A stretch of DNA of 64,000 nucleotides from Glycomyces sp. NRRL B-16210 (GCF_000719515.1 NZ_JOGR01000013.1:62001-126000), one strand, 5' to 3'; numbered from the stretch's first letter, positions 51,598-61,997 are shown. A program made the numbers and translations. The notes: generated from the sequence alone by a model not told the origin.

Positions 51598-52593
51598 ATG
51601 GAATTGACGACGGTCTGGTTCATCGCCATCGCGGTCCTGTTCACCGGGTACTTCATCCTGGAGGGCTTCGACTTCGGCGTCGGCGCCCTGCTGCCGGTCC
51701 TCGGACGCGAGGACCGCGAGCGCCGCGCCCTCATCAACACCATCGGCCCGGTCTGGGACGGCAACGAGGTCTGGATCATCACCGCCGGCGGCGCCATGTT
51801 CGCGGCCTTCCCCCACTGGTACGCGAGCCTGTTCTCCGGCTTCTACCTCCTGCTGTTCATGATCCTCATCGGACTCATCCTCCGCGGGGTCGCCTTCGAG
51901 TACCGCGGCAAGGGCGAGACCGACCGCTGGCGCCGCGGCTGGGACCGCTGCATCGTCGTCGGATCGGTCGTCCCCGCGTTCCTGTGGGGCGTCGTGGTCG
52001 CCAACATCGTCCGCGGCGTCCCCCTCGACGCGAACTTCGACCACACCGGCTCCTTCTGGGGCCTGCTCAACCTCTACGCGATCCTCGGCGGCCTGACGAC
52101 GCTCCTGCTGTTCACCGCCCACGGCGCCTACTTCCTGCACCTCAAGACCGCCGGCGAGATCGCCGAGCGCGCCCGCAGGGTCGGCCTGCGCACCGGGGCG
52201 GCCGCCGCCGTCCCCGCGCTCGCGTTTTTGATCTGGACCCAGATCGCCTACGGCAACGCCGTCACGCTGATCCTCATCCTCCTGGCCGTCCTCGCGCTGC
52301 TGGCGGGCCTCGCGCTCGACTACACCGGCCGCGGCGGCTGGGCCTTCGCGGCCACCGCGCTCACCATCGGCCTCGCCTCCGCCGCGCTCTTCTGCGCCCT
52401 CTGGCCCGACGTCCTCCCCTCTACTTCGGACCCCGCGAACACGCTCACGCACCAGAACGCCGCCGCGACCGCCAAGACCCTCGGCATCATGACCTGGGCC
52501 GCCCTCGTCTTCCTGCCGATCGTCCTGCTCTACCAGGGCTGGACGTACTGGGTCTTCCGCAAGAGGGTCGCCGTCGAGAGGATCCCCGCCTGA
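51598..52593 (+). CDS. cydB: Cytochrome bd oxidase subunit II
   Basis: A 331-residue subunit with eight or nine helices. YFILEGFDFGVGALLP near 18 and GPVWDGNEVWIITAGGAMFAAFP near 50 are the CydB hallmarks. It pairs with CydA in the terminal oxidase. ATG 51598 has AAGGGA upstream, 14 bp after cydA, and the stop overlaps cydD (TGATG). Confidence 0.96.
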   Translation: MELTTVWFIAIAVLFTGYFILEGFDFGVGALLPVLGREDRERRALINTIGPVWDGNEVWIITAGGAMFAAFPHWYASLFSGFYLLLFMILIGLILRGVAFEYRGKGETDRWRRGWDRCIVVGSVVPAFLWGVVVANIVRGVPLDANFDHTGSFWGLLNLYAILGGLTTLLLFTAHGAYFLHLKTAGEIAERARRVGLRTGAAAAVPALAFLIWTQIAYGNAVTLILILLAVLALLAGLALDYTGRGGWAFAATALTIGLASAALFCALWPDVLPSTSDPANTLTHQNAAATAKTLGIMTWAALVFLPIVLLYQGWTYWVFRKRVAVERIPA

Positions 52594-54302
52594 TGACCAC
52601 GCTCGCACCGAAGCCCGCCGGCGCCTTCGACCGCCGCCTCCTGCACCGCGCCCGCGGGTCGGCGGCCTACATCGGCGTGTGCGCCGCGCTGGGCCTGGCC
52701 CAGACCGCGTGCGTGGTCGTCGGCGCGTGGCTCATCGCGGGCCTCATCGCGGGGGCCTTCGCCGGCGGCGAGGACCTCGCCGCCCTCGCCCCGCGGCTGC
52801 TGTGGCTCGGGGCCGTCCTCGCCGCCCGCGCGCTCCTGGCCTCGGTCCAGGAGGCCGCCGCGCACCGCGCCGCCGCCGGGATCAAGTCCGGGCTGCGCCG
52901 CCAGGCGCTCGAGCGGCTCATGCGCCTGCCCTCCGGCCGCCACCACTCCGGCGAGACCGCCGCGCTCCTGGTCCGCGGCCTCGACGCGCTCGACGCCTAC
53001 TTCGCCCGCTACCTGCCCCAGCTCGTCCTGGCCGTCCTCGTGCCCGTCGCCGTCCTCGCCGTCATGCTCGCCGCCTACCCGCCCGCGGCGCTCATCGTCC
53101 TGGTCACGCTGCCGCTCATCCCCATGTTCGGCATCCTCATCGGCCTGTACACGCGCAGACGGGCCGAACGCCAGTGGGCCTCGACCGCGCACCTCGCCCA
53201 CCACTTCGCCGACCTCGTCGCCGGACTGCCCACCCTCAAGGCCTTCGGCCGCGCCGCCAAGCAGACCGGCGCGATCGCCGCGACCACCGGCGCCTACCGG
53301 CGCCGCTCGATGGCTCTGCTGCGCATCGCGTTCTGCTCCGCGCTCGTCCTCGAACTCGCCGCGAGCCTGTCGGTGGCCGTCGTCGCCGTCACCGTCGGCG
53401 TCCAACTCGTCGGCGGCGGCCTCACCGGCGTCATCGGCCTCCAGACCGCCCTGCTCGTCCTCATCCTCGCCCCCGAGGCCTACCTGCCGCTGCGCAACGT
53501 CGGCGCGCACTACCACGCCAGCGCCGAGGGCCTCGCCGCCGCCGAACAGGTCTTCGCGATCATCGCCGAGGAACCCGAACGCGAGGACCGGCCCGAACCG
53601 CCCGCGCCCGCGACCGGCGCCGTCACGGCCGCCACGGCCCTCACCAGCGCCCCCGCCATGCGCACCACCCTCGACCGCGCCCCCACGATCATGTTCCGCC
53701 GCACCGTCTTCGCCTATCCGGGCCGCGACGCGCTGCCCGAACGCAGCCTCACCGTCCCCGCCGGGCGCACCACCGTCCTCACCTCCCGCTCCGGCGCCGG
53801 CAAGTCCACGCTCATGGCCGCCCTGGTCGGCTTCCGCACGCCCGTGTCCGGCTCGATCGCCTTCGACGACACCGACCTGGCCGATCTCGACCTCGCCACC
53901 GTGCGCCGCTCCATCGCCTGGCTCCCGCAGCGCCCGGTCCTCATCGACGGCACCGTCGCCGACAACGTCCGCCTCGCCGTCCCCGGCAGCGCCTCCGACC
54001 CCGCCGTAGCCAGGGCCCTCGCCGCCGCCCACGCCCCCGCCGCGACCCGCCGCGTCGCCGCCGGCGGCGCGGGGCTCTCCGCCGGCGAGGCCGCCCGCGT
54101 CGGCCTCGCCCGCCTCCTGCTGCGCGCCGACCTCCTCGACCCGCCCGTGCTCCTCCTCGACGAACCCACCGCGCACCTCGACGCCGACACCGAGCACGCC
54201 GTGCTCGCCTCCCTCGCGCCCTACCGCGAAGACCGGACCGTCCTGATCGCCTCCCACCGCCCCGCGGTGCGCGCGATCGCCGACCGAGAGGTGGACTGGT
54301 GA
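52593..54302 (+). CDS. cydD: Thiol reductant ABC exporter subunit CydD
   Basis: A 569-residue exporter half with membrane helices 1-320 and an ATPase domain from about 365. Walker A is SRSGAGKSTLM, the signature LSAGEAAR (CydD proteins usually have LSAGQ; Gln is Glu here), and Walker B LLLDEPTAHLD. With CydC it exports cysteine/glutathione-type thiols or heme-related compounds needed for cytochrome bd assembly. Overlapping start and stop codons show coupling with cydB and cydC. Confidence 0.94.
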   Translation: MTTLAPKPAGAFDRRLLHRARGSAAYIGVCAALGLAQTACVVVGAWLIAGLIAGAFAGGEDLAALAPRLLWLGAVLAARALLASVQEAAAHRAAAGIKSGLRRQALERLMRLPSGRHHSGETAALLVRGLDALDAYFARYLPQLVLAVLVPVAVLAVMLAAYPPAALIVLVTLPLIPMFGILIGLYTRRRAERQWASTAHLAHHFADLVAGLPTLKAFGRAAKQTGAIAATTGAYRRRSMALLRIAFCSALVLELAASLSVAVVAVTVGVQLVGGGLTGVIGLQTALLVLILAPEAYLPLRNVGAHYHASAEGLAAAEQVFAIIAEEPEREDRPEPPAPATGAVTAATALTSAPAMRTTLDRAPTIMFRRTVFAYPGRDALPERSLTVPAGRTTVLTSRSGAGKSTLMAALVGFRTPVSGSIAFDDTDLADLDLATVRRSIAWLPQRPVLIDGTVADNVRLAVPGSASDPAVARALAAAHAPAATRRVAAGGAGLSAGEAARVGLARLLLRADLLDPPVLLLDEPTAHLDADTEHAVLASLAPYREDRTVLIASHRPAVRAIADREVDW

Positions 54303-56050
54303 CCGACACCGAACTCACCAAGGCAGCGCCGAACCCGAGCCTTCGCCGCCTCACCCTGTGGCGCAACCCGATCGCCCTGCGCCTCGGCCTCGGCGCGGGC
54401 CTTGGCGCCCTCTCCCAGCTGAGCGCCCTCGCGCTCCTCGCCGTCGCCGCCTACCTCATCTCCCGCGCCTGGCAGCAGCCCCCGATCCTCTACCTCATGG
54501 TCGCCATCACCTCGGTGCGCCTGTTCGGCATCAGTCGCGGCGTCCTGCGCTACACCGAACGCCTCGTCTCCCACGACGCCGCCTTCCGCGGCCTCGAACG
54601 CCTCCGCATCGCCGTCTGGCGCAAACTCGTCCGCCTCGCCCCCGCAGGCGTCCCCGTCTGGCGCACCGGCGACCTCCAGGCCCGCCTCGTCGACGACGTC
54701 GACGGCGTCGGCGACCGCTGGCTGCGCGGCGCCCTCCCGCTCACCAGCGCCCTCGCCGTCGCCGCCTGCGCCGTCGCCCTCCAGACCGCCCTCCTGCCCG
54801 CCGCGGGCCTCCTCCTCGCCGCCGCCCTCCTCACTGCCGCCCTCGCCGGACCCGCCCTCGCCTCCTGGTCGGCCCGCGCCGCCGTGCGCGCCACCGCCGA
54901 CGCCCGCGGCGACCTCACCGAAGGCGTCCGCTCCTGCCTCCACGGCCGCGAAGAACTCGTCGCCGCCGGCACCGACGCCGCCGCCCTCGAACGCGTCCTC
55001 GAAAGCGACGAGCGCCTGCGCCGCGCCGACGCCCGCATCGCCTGGACCGCCGGACTCGGCCAGACCCTCGTCCTCGCCGCCATGGCCGCCGCCGTCTGCG
55101 GCGCCCTCTGGACCGGCATCCCCGCCGTCGCCGCCGGCACCCTCGACGGCGTCCTCCTCGCCTGCCTCGCCCTCGTGCCCCTCGCCGCCTTCGAACCCGT
55201 CCTCGCCCTCCCCGCCGCCGCCCAGCAGACCGCCGCCGCCAAAGCCTGCGGCCGCCGCCTGCTCGACATCACCCGCGCCACCGAACCGCGCCCCGACCCC
55301 GCCGAACCCATGGACTACGAACCCAACCCCCTCGGCGGCCCGCCCTTCGTCGCGATCAAACGCCTCAGCGTCACCTGGCCCGGCGCCGAAGCCCCCGCCC
55401 TCTCCGGCTTCGACCTCACCGTCCAACCCGGCGAACGCGTCGCCGTGACCGGCCCCTCCGGCTCCGGCAAGTCCACCCTCGCCGCCGCCCTCATGGGCTT
55501 CCTCCCCTACGAGGGGAGCCTGCGCTTCGGCGGCGTCGAACTCGCCGAATACGGCGGCGACGACCTCCGCCGCATCGTCGGCCTCTGCTCCCAGGACGCC
55601 CACATCTTCGACACCACCCTCGCCGAGAACCTCCGCCTCGCCCGCCCCGCGGCCGACGACGAGGCCCTCGCCCGCGCCCTGCGCTGGGCCGGCCTGCGCG
55701 ACTGGCTCGACGCCCTCGAACGCACCGGCAACGGCCTCCGCACCCGCCTGGGCGAACACGGCCGCGCCGTCTCCGGCGGCGAACGAGGCCGCATCGCCCT
55801 CGCCCGCTGCCTCCTCGCCGACCGCGAAGTCCTCATCCTCGACGAACCCGACGCCCACCTCGACGCCGCCACCGCCGACCGCGTCCTGCGCACCGCCGCC
55901 GCGGCCCTCGAAGGCAAGACCGCCATCATCATCACCCACCGGCCCCTGCCCGACGGCATCGTCGACCGCGTCGTCCGCCTCGACCCGTCCCTGCCCGCGC
56001 CGCGCGCCGCCGCGAACCCCGCGACCGCCGCCACCTCGCTATCGTCATAG
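54299..56050 (+). CDS. cydC: Thiol reductant ABC exporter subunit CydC
   Basis: A 583-residue partner of CydD. YLISRAWQQPPILYLMVAITSVRLFGISRGVLRYTERLVSHDAA, split over the first two helices, is typical of CydC. Walker A is GPSGSGKSTLA, signature VSGGERGRIALARCLL, Walker B LILDEPDAHLDAAT, H-loop ITHRP. It completes the cydABDC operon. GTG start overlapping the cydD stop (GTGA). Confidence 0.95.
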   Translation: MTDTELTKAAPNPSLRRLTLWRNPIALRLGLGAGLGALSQLSALALLAVAAYLISRAWQQPPILYLMVAITSVRLFGISRGVLRYTERLVSHDAAFRGLERLRIAVWRKLVRLAPAGVPVWRTGDLQARLVDDVDGVGDRWLRGALPLTSALAVAACAVALQTALLPAAGLLLAAALLTAALAGPALASWSARAAVRATADARGDLTEGVRSCLHGREELVAAGTDAAALERVLESDERLRRADARIAWTAGLGQTLVLAAMAAAVCGALWTGIPAVAAGTLDGVLLACLALVPLAAFEPVLALPAAAQQTAAAKACGRRLLDITRATEPRPDPAEPMDYEPNPLGGPPFVAIKRLSVTWPGAEAPALSGFDLTVQPGERVAVTGPSGSGKSTLAAALMGFLPYEGSLRFGGVELAEYGGDDLRRIVGLCSQDAHIFDTTLAENLRLARPAADDEALARALRWAGLRDWLDALERTGNGLRTRLGEHGRAVSGGERGRIALARCLLADREVLILDEPDAHLDAATADRVLRTAAAALEGKTAIIITHRPLPDGIVDRVVRLDPSLPAPRAAANPATAATSLSS

Positions 56051-56194
56051 GAGAGCGCACGCACCGATCACGGCGTGCGCGAACCCGAAGGCGATGTGTA
56101 GACTCCCAACCCGGTGCCGCCGCGAACGTCCCGCGGCACCGAGCGGGCCCGACCGGCGCCCGCCGCATCCAGAACACTCACTAAGGCATCAGCG

Positions 56195-56830
56195 GTGAAC
56201 ACGACTGCGCACCAGCCCGAGGTCCCCCGATCCGGGCAGCGCTGGCCCGAGGGCTGGACCAAACTCCACGTCTACCTGACCGACCTCGACCAGGTCAAGG
56301 CGGTCGCCGAGTCCTACCGAGACGTCATCGACCGCACCGACGGCGACCGGCCCGTCCCGCACGAATGGCTCCACGCCACCGTCGCCTCCGTCGAATGCGA
56401 CGCCGCCGACATCGACGAGGACACCCGACAGTGCCTCATCGAACGCCTCCGGGAGAGCGCCGCCGCGATCCCCGCCTTCCCCCTCACCATCGGGCCCGCA
56501 CTGGCCGCCACCGGCGCCATCATGCTCGACACCTTCCCCGACAACCAGTTCGAGCGGCTCAAGAACGCCTGCGTCGCCTCGATCGACGCCGTCGTCGCAG
56601 GCCGCGTCGCCCGCCCCGGCGGCGGCCCCGGCCACGTCTCCCTCTCCTACCGCTCCGACGAGGTCGGCGTCGACCGCCAGCGCGGGGCGATCCAGAACCG
56701 CCTGCGCGACGTCAGGCCCGGTAGGACGGAGATCACCGTCACCGGCGTCGACCTCGTCCGCGTCATCCAAGCCGAGGACGCCTCCACCTACACCTGGGAG
56801 CACATCGCTCGAATCCCCTTGGGCGCCTAG
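56195..56830 (+). CDS. 2'-5' RNA ligase family protein (2H phosphoesterase)
   Basis: A 211-residue protein with the two HxS/T motifs of the 2H superfamily: LHATVAS near 65 and GHVSLSYRS near 152, and a LTIGPA strand between them. Such proteins process 2'-5' or cyclic phosphate bonds in RNA or nucleotides; the substrate here is unknown. GTG 56195 with AAGGCA upstream is used. A longer frame to 56114 is open but overlaps a likely promoter (TAGACT near 56098). Confidence 0.8.
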   Translation: MNTTAHQPEVPRSGQRWPEGWTKLHVYLTDLDQVKAVAESYRDVIDRTDGDRPVPHEWLHATVASVECDAADIDEDTRQCLIERLRESAAAIPAFPLTIGPALAATGAIMLDTFPDNQFERLKNACVASIDAVVAGRVARPGGGPGHVSLSYRSDEVGVDRQRGAIQNRLRDVRPGRTEITVTGVDLVRVIQAEDASTYTWEHIARIPLGA

Positions 56831-57118
56831 GCAAAAGGCCGAACCCACGGACGCCGCCACGCGCGGCGCCCGAAACGATTGACCCTTGAGACGCGAATCC
56901 GACACCGAAACGTCACCGGCCTGTGGCCTACTGTTGAGGCATGTGTCAGAGCCAGGACACGCGGCGTTCAGGCACGGTCACCGAAGACCAGCCCCCTTGA
57001 CCGACAGCACCCGGTAGCACCGGGCGGCGGCGCCACCCCTCGGCTCGGCACATGGTCCACGCAGCAGTCCCCGGTCAACCCGGAGCGGCCCAAAGCCGTC
57101 AGTGTCAGGAGGTGTCGA
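56831..57118. other. Gene-free stretch upstream of the Stealth gene
   Basis: This region is open in the frame of the next gene from 56879, but its codon use and composition do not look coding and it lacks a ribosome site. A strong AGGAGG lies at its end (57108-57113). I see no RNA gene or repeat; it probably holds the promoter and leader. Confidence 0.4.
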
Positions 57119-58831
57119 TTGTTCGCAGCCAATGACCGTCGTATCGCAACCCGTTCGACCGCATTCGTCCCCCCGCTCGATGAAGCGGCGGAGCTGAACG
57201 AACCCCGTCTTTACGAGCGCGGCCCCGTCGGCCCGCCCTCGGGCCGCACCGAGGTCACCGAACCGTACGGGTTCTTCACCGACCTCGCCTCCGGCCACCT
57301 CCTCCACGACGGCCACATCCGGCCCGCCTACGCCCTCACCGCACCGACCCCGCTCGAAGTGTGGCGGCGCAACCTGGAGATCGTCACCGCGATCCTCACC
57401 GCCGCCGGCGTCGACCACTTCGCCGTGCCCGGCTTCAGCCTCACCCGCCCGGTCCTGGCCACCGCCGCGGCCGACCGCCAGCGGGTGTGCACCGCGCTGG
57501 CGATGCTGTGCGATTCGACCGGCGGGCGTCTGACGGTGCCCGAGCCGGCGTTCCGCGAGTCCGAGCTGGGCCTGGACCGCCCGCAGTGGGCCCGCCGGGC
57601 CGACATGGGGGACGTGCCGCTGGTGCGCGCCACGTGGCTGTGGACCGACCCTGGCCGCGACCTCGTCTTCGGCGAGGACTACGGCTGCGACATCGAATTC
57701 TGGTCCGACACCGGCGACGGCCACCTGCTGGCGCCCCGGCACAACCGCATCGGCCCGGTCGTCCGCGCCGACGGCGCGATGGTCTCGGCCCCCGGGAACC
57801 TCTTCACCGCGCTCGCGAGCGGTCCTCGCACCGCGCTGCCGCGCGTCCAGACGCGGTCGGAGTTCGCCCGGCCCGCCCCCGACCACGTGGACTTCCCGAT
57901 CGACGTGGTCTACACGTGGGTCGACGGCGCCGACCACGCCTGGCTGCGCCGCCGGGCCGAGGCCGGCCACACCCCGTACCACGCGGAGTCGGCGAACGAG
58001 GCGCGGTTCCTCGACCGCGACGAGCTGCGGTTCTCGCTGCGCTCGCTGCATCTGAACGCGCCGTGGGTGCGCCACGTGTATCTGGTGACCGACCGGCAGC
58101 GTCCGCACTGGTTGGACGCGGAGGCCCCGGGGTTGACGGTGGTCGACCACCGGGACCTGTTCGACGACCCGGACTGCCTGCCGACGTTCAACTCGCACGC
58201 GATCGAGACGCAGCTGCACCGCATCGAGGGGCTCTCGGAGCACTTCCTGTACTTCAACGACGACATGTTCATCGGCCGCCCGGTCGGGCCGCAGTTGTTC
58301 TTCGAGCCCAGCGGGCTCTCGCGGTACTTCCCGGCGCAGACGTTCATCGGGATGGACCCGGTGAGCCGGGCGGACACGCCGCCGAACGCGGCGTTCAAGA
58401 ACGACCGGGCGCTGTTGGAGCGGGCCTTCGGGCGCACGATCTCGCGGATGATGAAGCACGTGCCGTACCCGTTGCAGCGCAGTGTGCTCGCGGAGGTCGC
58501 GAAGGAGTTCGACGAGGACATGGCGCGGACGGCGCGCAGCGCGTTCCGGGACGTCACGGACGTCTCGACGGTGACGCTGCTGCACTACTACGCGTACTTC
58601 TCGGGCCGCGCGGTCGTCGGGCAGGCCCGCGACGCCTACGTGGAGCTGGGGATGGCGGACGCGGCCGAGCGGCTGGAGCTGCTGCTGGAACGGCGCGACC
58701 GCGAGACGTTCTGCATCAACGACGCCGGGCTGGCCCCCGAGGTGGCCGAGGAGCGCTCGGCGATGATGGGCCGCTTCCTGGAGGCGTACTTCCCGGTCCC
58801 GTCCCCGTACGAGCGGGCGGTGGCGCTGTAG
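57119..58831 (+). CDS. Stealth family hexose-phosphate transferase
   Basis: A 570-residue protein with the four Stealth conserved regions: CR1 as PIDVVYTWVDGADHAWL near 262, CR2 as RDELRFSLRSLHLNAPWVRH near 300, CR3 near 350 (FNSHAIETQLHRI...FLYFNDDMFIG) and a C-terminal CR4-like FCINDAG. Stealth proteins transfer sugar-1-phosphate from a nucleotide sugar to build phosphoglycan capsules or wall polymers. The TTG at 57119 is chosen because AGGAGG lies five bases before it. The N-terminal 250 residues are less typical and may bind an acceptor. Confidence 0.87.
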   Translation: MFAANDRRIATRSTAFVPPLDEAAELNEPRLYERGPVGPPSGRTEVTEPYGFFTDLASGHLLHDGHIRPAYALTAPTPLEVWRRNLEIVTAILTAAGVDHFAVPGFSLTRPVLATAAADRQRVCTALAMLCDSTGGRLTVPEPAFRESELGLDRPQWARRADMGDVPLVRATWLWTDPGRDLVFGEDYGCDIEFWSDTGDGHLLAPRHNRIGPVVRADGAMVSAPGNLFTALASGPRTALPRVQTRSEFARPAPDHVDFPIDVVYTWVDGADHAWLRRRAEAGHTPYHAESANEARFLDRDELRFSLRSLHLNAPWVRHVYLVTDRQRPHWLDAEAPGLTVVDHRDLFDDPDCLPTFNSHAIETQLHRIEGLSEHFLYFNDDMFIGRPVGPQLFFEPSGLSRYFPAQTFIGMDPVSRADTPPNAAFKNDRALLERAFGRTISRMMKHVPYPLQRSVLAEVAKEFDEDMARTARSAFRDVTDVSTVTLLHYYAYFSGRAVVGQARDAYVELGMADAAERLELLLERRDRETFCINDAGLAPEVAEERSAMMGRFLEAYFPVPSPYERAVAL

Positions 58832-58837
58832 ACGGCC

Positions 58838-58867
58838 GGGGGCCCGGACCGACCGGTCCGGGCCCCC
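58838..58867. terminator. Bidirectional terminator between the Stealth and M3 peptidase genes
   Basis: A perfect 13-bp stem (58838-58850 with 58855-58867) and GACC loop fill the gap between the two convergent stops. Confidence 0.85.
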
Positions 58868-58874
58868 GCGCCGC

Positions 58875-60914
58875 TCACTTCAGGCCGCGCCGCTCCAGCA
58901 GCGGCTCGATCTCGGCGTCGCGTCCGCGGAACCGCCGGTAGGACTCCATCGGGTCGATGGAGCCGCCCTTGCTGAGCAGGAACTCGCGGAAGTGGTCGCC
59001 GTTCTCGCGGGTGAGGCCGCCGTGCTCCTTGAACCATTCGACGGTGTCGGCGTCGAGGATCTCCGACCAGATGTACGAGTAGTACCCGGCTGAGTAGCCG
59101 CCGGCGAAGATGTGCGCGAAGTAGCCCGAGCGGTAGCGCGGGGCGATCTCCTCGAGCCCGATCCCGGCCGCTTCGAGCGCGGCGCGCTCGAAGTCCTCCA
59201 CGGCCTTCGCCGGGTCCTCGCCGCCGCCCGGGACCTCCTCGGGAGTGAGGCGGTGCCAGGCCTGGTCGAGGATGGCCGCGGCGAGGTACTCGGTGGAGGC
59301 GAAGCCCTCGCCGAACTGGCCGGAGGCCTCCCACTGGTCGAGCAGCTCGGCCGGGGCGGCCTCGCCGGTGCGGTGGTGGCGGGCGTAGTTGGCGACGACC
59401 TCGGGCCACTGGCGCCACATCTCGTTGACCTGCGAGGGGTACTCGACGAAGTCGCGCGGCGTGGAGGTCATCGAGGTCTTCGGGTACCGGCAGGCCGACA
59501 GGAGCCCGTGGAGGGCGTGCCCGAACTCGTGGAACAGCGTGGTCGCGTTGTCGACGGTGATGAGCGCCGGCTGGCCCTCGGCGGGCGCCACGATGTTGAG
59601 GTTGTTGACGACCACGGGCCTGTCGCCGGTGAGGTCCGACTGGACGACGAGCGGGTTCATCCACGCGCCGCCCTTCTTGGAGTCGCGCGTGAAGAAGTCG
59701 CCCACGAACAGCCCCAGCGGCTCGCCATTGTCGAAGACCTCCCACACCCGCGCCTCGGGGTGGTACCCGACGAGGTCGGGCCGCTCGGCGAAGGTCAGCC
59801 CGAACTCCTTCTCGGCGGCGTAGAACACGCCGTCGACCAGGACCCGGTCGAGTTCGAGGTAAGGCCGCAGGGCCTCGGCGTCGAAGCCGTACTTGGCCTG
59901 GCGGACCTTCCCGGCGTAGTAGGACCAGTCCCAGGCCGCGAGGGTGAAGTCGCCGCCTTCGGCGTCGATGACCTCTTGGAGCTCGGCGGCCTCGCGGCGC
60001 GCGTTGCGCACCGAGGCGGCGGCGAGCCCGGCGAGGCGCTCGGCGATGATCTGCGCGTTCCCGGCGGTCTGGTCGGCGGCGATGTAGGCGGCGTGGTGCT
60101 CGTGGCCGAGCATCCGGGCCTTCTCCGCGCGCAGGCGCACCATCGCCAGGAGCGTCTCGGCGTTGCCGCCGCCGCGGGCGATGGTGGCCTTGTAGAGCCG
60201 CTCGCGCAGCGGCCGGTGCTTGAGGTCGGCCAGGTAGGGGTGGACGCTGAAGTTCGACTGGGTGATGAGCCAGCCTTCGAGGTCGCGGTCGGCGGCGGCC
60301 GCGGCGGCGGCGATCTGGTCCTCGCTGAGGCCCTCGAGCTCCTCGCGGTCGGTGACGTGGACGGCCGCGGCGTTGATGTCGCCGAGGATGCCCTGGTTGA
60401 ACTTGGCCGACAGTTCGGCCAGTTCGGTGTTGATCCGGGAGAGGCGCTCCTTGCCGGCGTCGTCGAGCGCGGCCCCGCCGCGGACGAACTCGGTGTGGTA
60501 GCGCTCGAGGAGGCGCTCGTCCTGCTCGTCCAGGCCCAGTTCCGCGCGCCGGTTCCACAGGTCGTCGAGGCGGGCGAACAGGGCCGCGTTCAGGTGAATC
60601 TTGTCAGAGTGCGCCGCGAGCTTGGGGCTGATCTCGGTCTCGATCGCCTGGAGCTCGTCGTCGGTGTCGGAGGAGTTCTTGTTGTAGAACGCGATGGTGA
60701 CCCGCTGGAGGGTGCCCAGGCCGGTGCGCTCCAGGGCGACGACGGTGTTCGCGAAGGTCGGCGCCTCGGGGTCGGTGGCGATCGCGGCGACGGCTTCGAG
60801 CTGCTCGGCCATGCCCGCCTCGAACGCCGGGAGGTAGTGCTCGGCCTCGATCGCTTCGAACGGGGGGAGCTGGTAGGGGAGTTCGGAGGGGGTCAGGAAC
60901 GGGTTCTCGGTCAC
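58875..60914 (-). CDS. M3 family oligopeptidase (oligopeptidase A/Dcp type)
   Basis: A 679-residue cytoplasmic zinc peptidase. The active-site helix HEFGHALHGLL has zinc ligands His462 and His466 and catalytic Glu463. The opening NPFLTPSELPYQLPPFEAI is typical of PrlC/Dcp enzymes. It trims short peptides from protein turnover. Full length for the family (about 680). The ATG is preceded by GAGGAGCC-like sequence. Confidence 0.94.
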   Translation of the reverse strand: MTENPFLTPSELPYQLPPFEAIEAEHYLPAFEAGMAEQLEAVAAIATDPEAPTFANTVVALERTGLGTLQRVTIAFYNKNSSDTDDELQAIETEISPKLAAHSDKIHLNAALFARLDDLWNRRAELGLDEQDERLLERYHTEFVRGGAALDDAGKERLSRINTELAELSAKFNQGILGDINAAAVHVTDREELEGLSEDQIAAAAAAADRDLEGWLITQSNFSVHPYLADLKHRPLRERLYKATIARGGGNAETLLAMVRLRAEKARMLGHEHHAAYIAADQTAGNAQIIAERLAGLAAASVRNARREAAELQEVIDAEGGDFTLAAWDWSYYAGKVRQAKYGFDAEALRPYLELDRVLVDGVFYAAEKEFGLTFAERPDLVGYHPEARVWEVFDNGEPLGLFVGDFFTRDSKKGGAWMNPLVVQSDLTGDRPVVVNNLNIVAPAEGQPALITVDNATTLFHEFGHALHGLLSACRYPKTSMTSTPRDFVEYPSQVNEMWRQWPEVVANYARHHRTGEAAPAELLDQWEASGQFGEGFASTEYLAAAILDQAWHRLTPEEVPGGGEDPAKAVEDFERAALEAAGIGLEEIAPRYRSGYFAHIFAGGYSAGYYSYIWSEILDADTVEWFKEHGGLTRENGDHFREFLLSKGGSIDPMESYRRFRGRDAEIEPLLERRGLK

Positions 60915-61083
60915 GGAGGCTCCTCGCTGCGGTGGTCGTCGCCGCCCGCGGCCCCGCGCCGGTCGGCGGGCGTGTGCGGGCGGTGGCCGAATCCTATTCC
61001 GGCCGCTTGCCGTCCGGCAAGCTCATTGGAATAGCGGGCGACAACTTCACCGAACGGGCCCGGGCCGGATTAATATCGGCTCC

Positions 61084-61878
61084 ATGCCTGATACGAGTCC
61101 GCTGTACGTGGCCAGCGACGTCCACGGCCACTACGATGCGCTCGTCGAGGCGCTGCGCGATCGCGGACTGGTCGACGGGGACGCCCGATGGTCGGGCGGC
61201 GACGCTCGCCTGTGGATCCTCGGGGACCTGTTCGACCGCGGCGAGGAGGGCGTGGCCGTGGTCCGGCTCCTGCGCGACCTCGCCGACCAGGCCGCCGAGG
61301 TCGGCGGCGGCGTGGACACCCTCATCGGCAACCACGAGGTGCTGGTGCTCGGCTCCCGCCGCTTCGGCGACGTGGCGTTCACCGACGTCGACGGGCAGGC
61401 CCGGCAGTTCCTCCACTGGTGGGTCCTCAACGGCGGCTTCGAGGACGAGCTGGGCGATCTCACCGAGGACGAGGTGCGCTGGCTGGAGACGCGCCGCGCC
61501 GTCCACGTCGCGGGCCGCTCGCTGCTGGTGCACGCCGACACCGAGTCCTACCTCGGGTACGGGCGGACCGTGGAGGCGGTGAACGCCGCGATCGGCGCGA
61601 TCATGGCCGCCGACGAGCCCGAGGAGTGGTGGCAGCTGTTCCGGGAGCTGACCCGGCGCCACGAGTTCATGGGCGCCGACGGCCCCGACCGAGTGAAGTC
61701 GATGCTCCGCTCGTTCGGCGGCGAGGAGATCGTCCACGGCCACTCGACGATCCCGGACACGACCGAGCTGGAGCCGAGCGAGGTGACCGAGGCCCGCCGC
61801 TACTGCGACGGCCTGGCCCTCAACGTCGATGGCGGCGTCTACCAAGGCGGCAAGTGCCTGGTGGTCCGCCTCGACTGA
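61084..61878 (+). CDS. Calcineurin-like serine/threonine-type metallophosphatase
   Basis: A 264-residue soluble phosphatase. All metal-binding motifs are present: ASDVHGH near 12, GDLFDRG near 47, GNHEV near 82, the His in VHADTES near 150, and HGHS near 219. The short PP2A/ApaH-like form suggests protein or nucleotide phosphate substrates, not determined. TAATAT (61071-61076) ends 7 nt before the ATG, indicating a leaderless mRNA. Confidence 0.88.
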   Translation: MPDTSPLYVASDVHGHYDALVEALRDRGLVDGDARWSGGDARLWILGDLFDRGEEGVAVVRLLRDLADQAAEVGGGVDTLIGNHEVLVLGSRRFGDVAFTDVDGQARQFLHWWVLNGGFEDELGDLTEDEVRWLETRRAVHVAGRSLLVHADTESYLGYGRTVEAVNAAIGAIMAADEPEEWWQLFRELTRRHEFMGADGPDRVKSMLRSFGGEEIVHGHSTIPDTTELEPSEVTEARRYCDGLALNVDGGVYQGGKCLVVRLD

Positions 61879-61997
61879 GCCCCGCTCCGTGCGGAAGCAC
61901 CGCGATTCGGTCGACCGCCGTGGCCCGAGCCCCGTTCCGCGCGGACCGCGTTCCTCGCGCCGCCGCCCGGCTCGACTGCGCCCTCTTAAAAGCGATA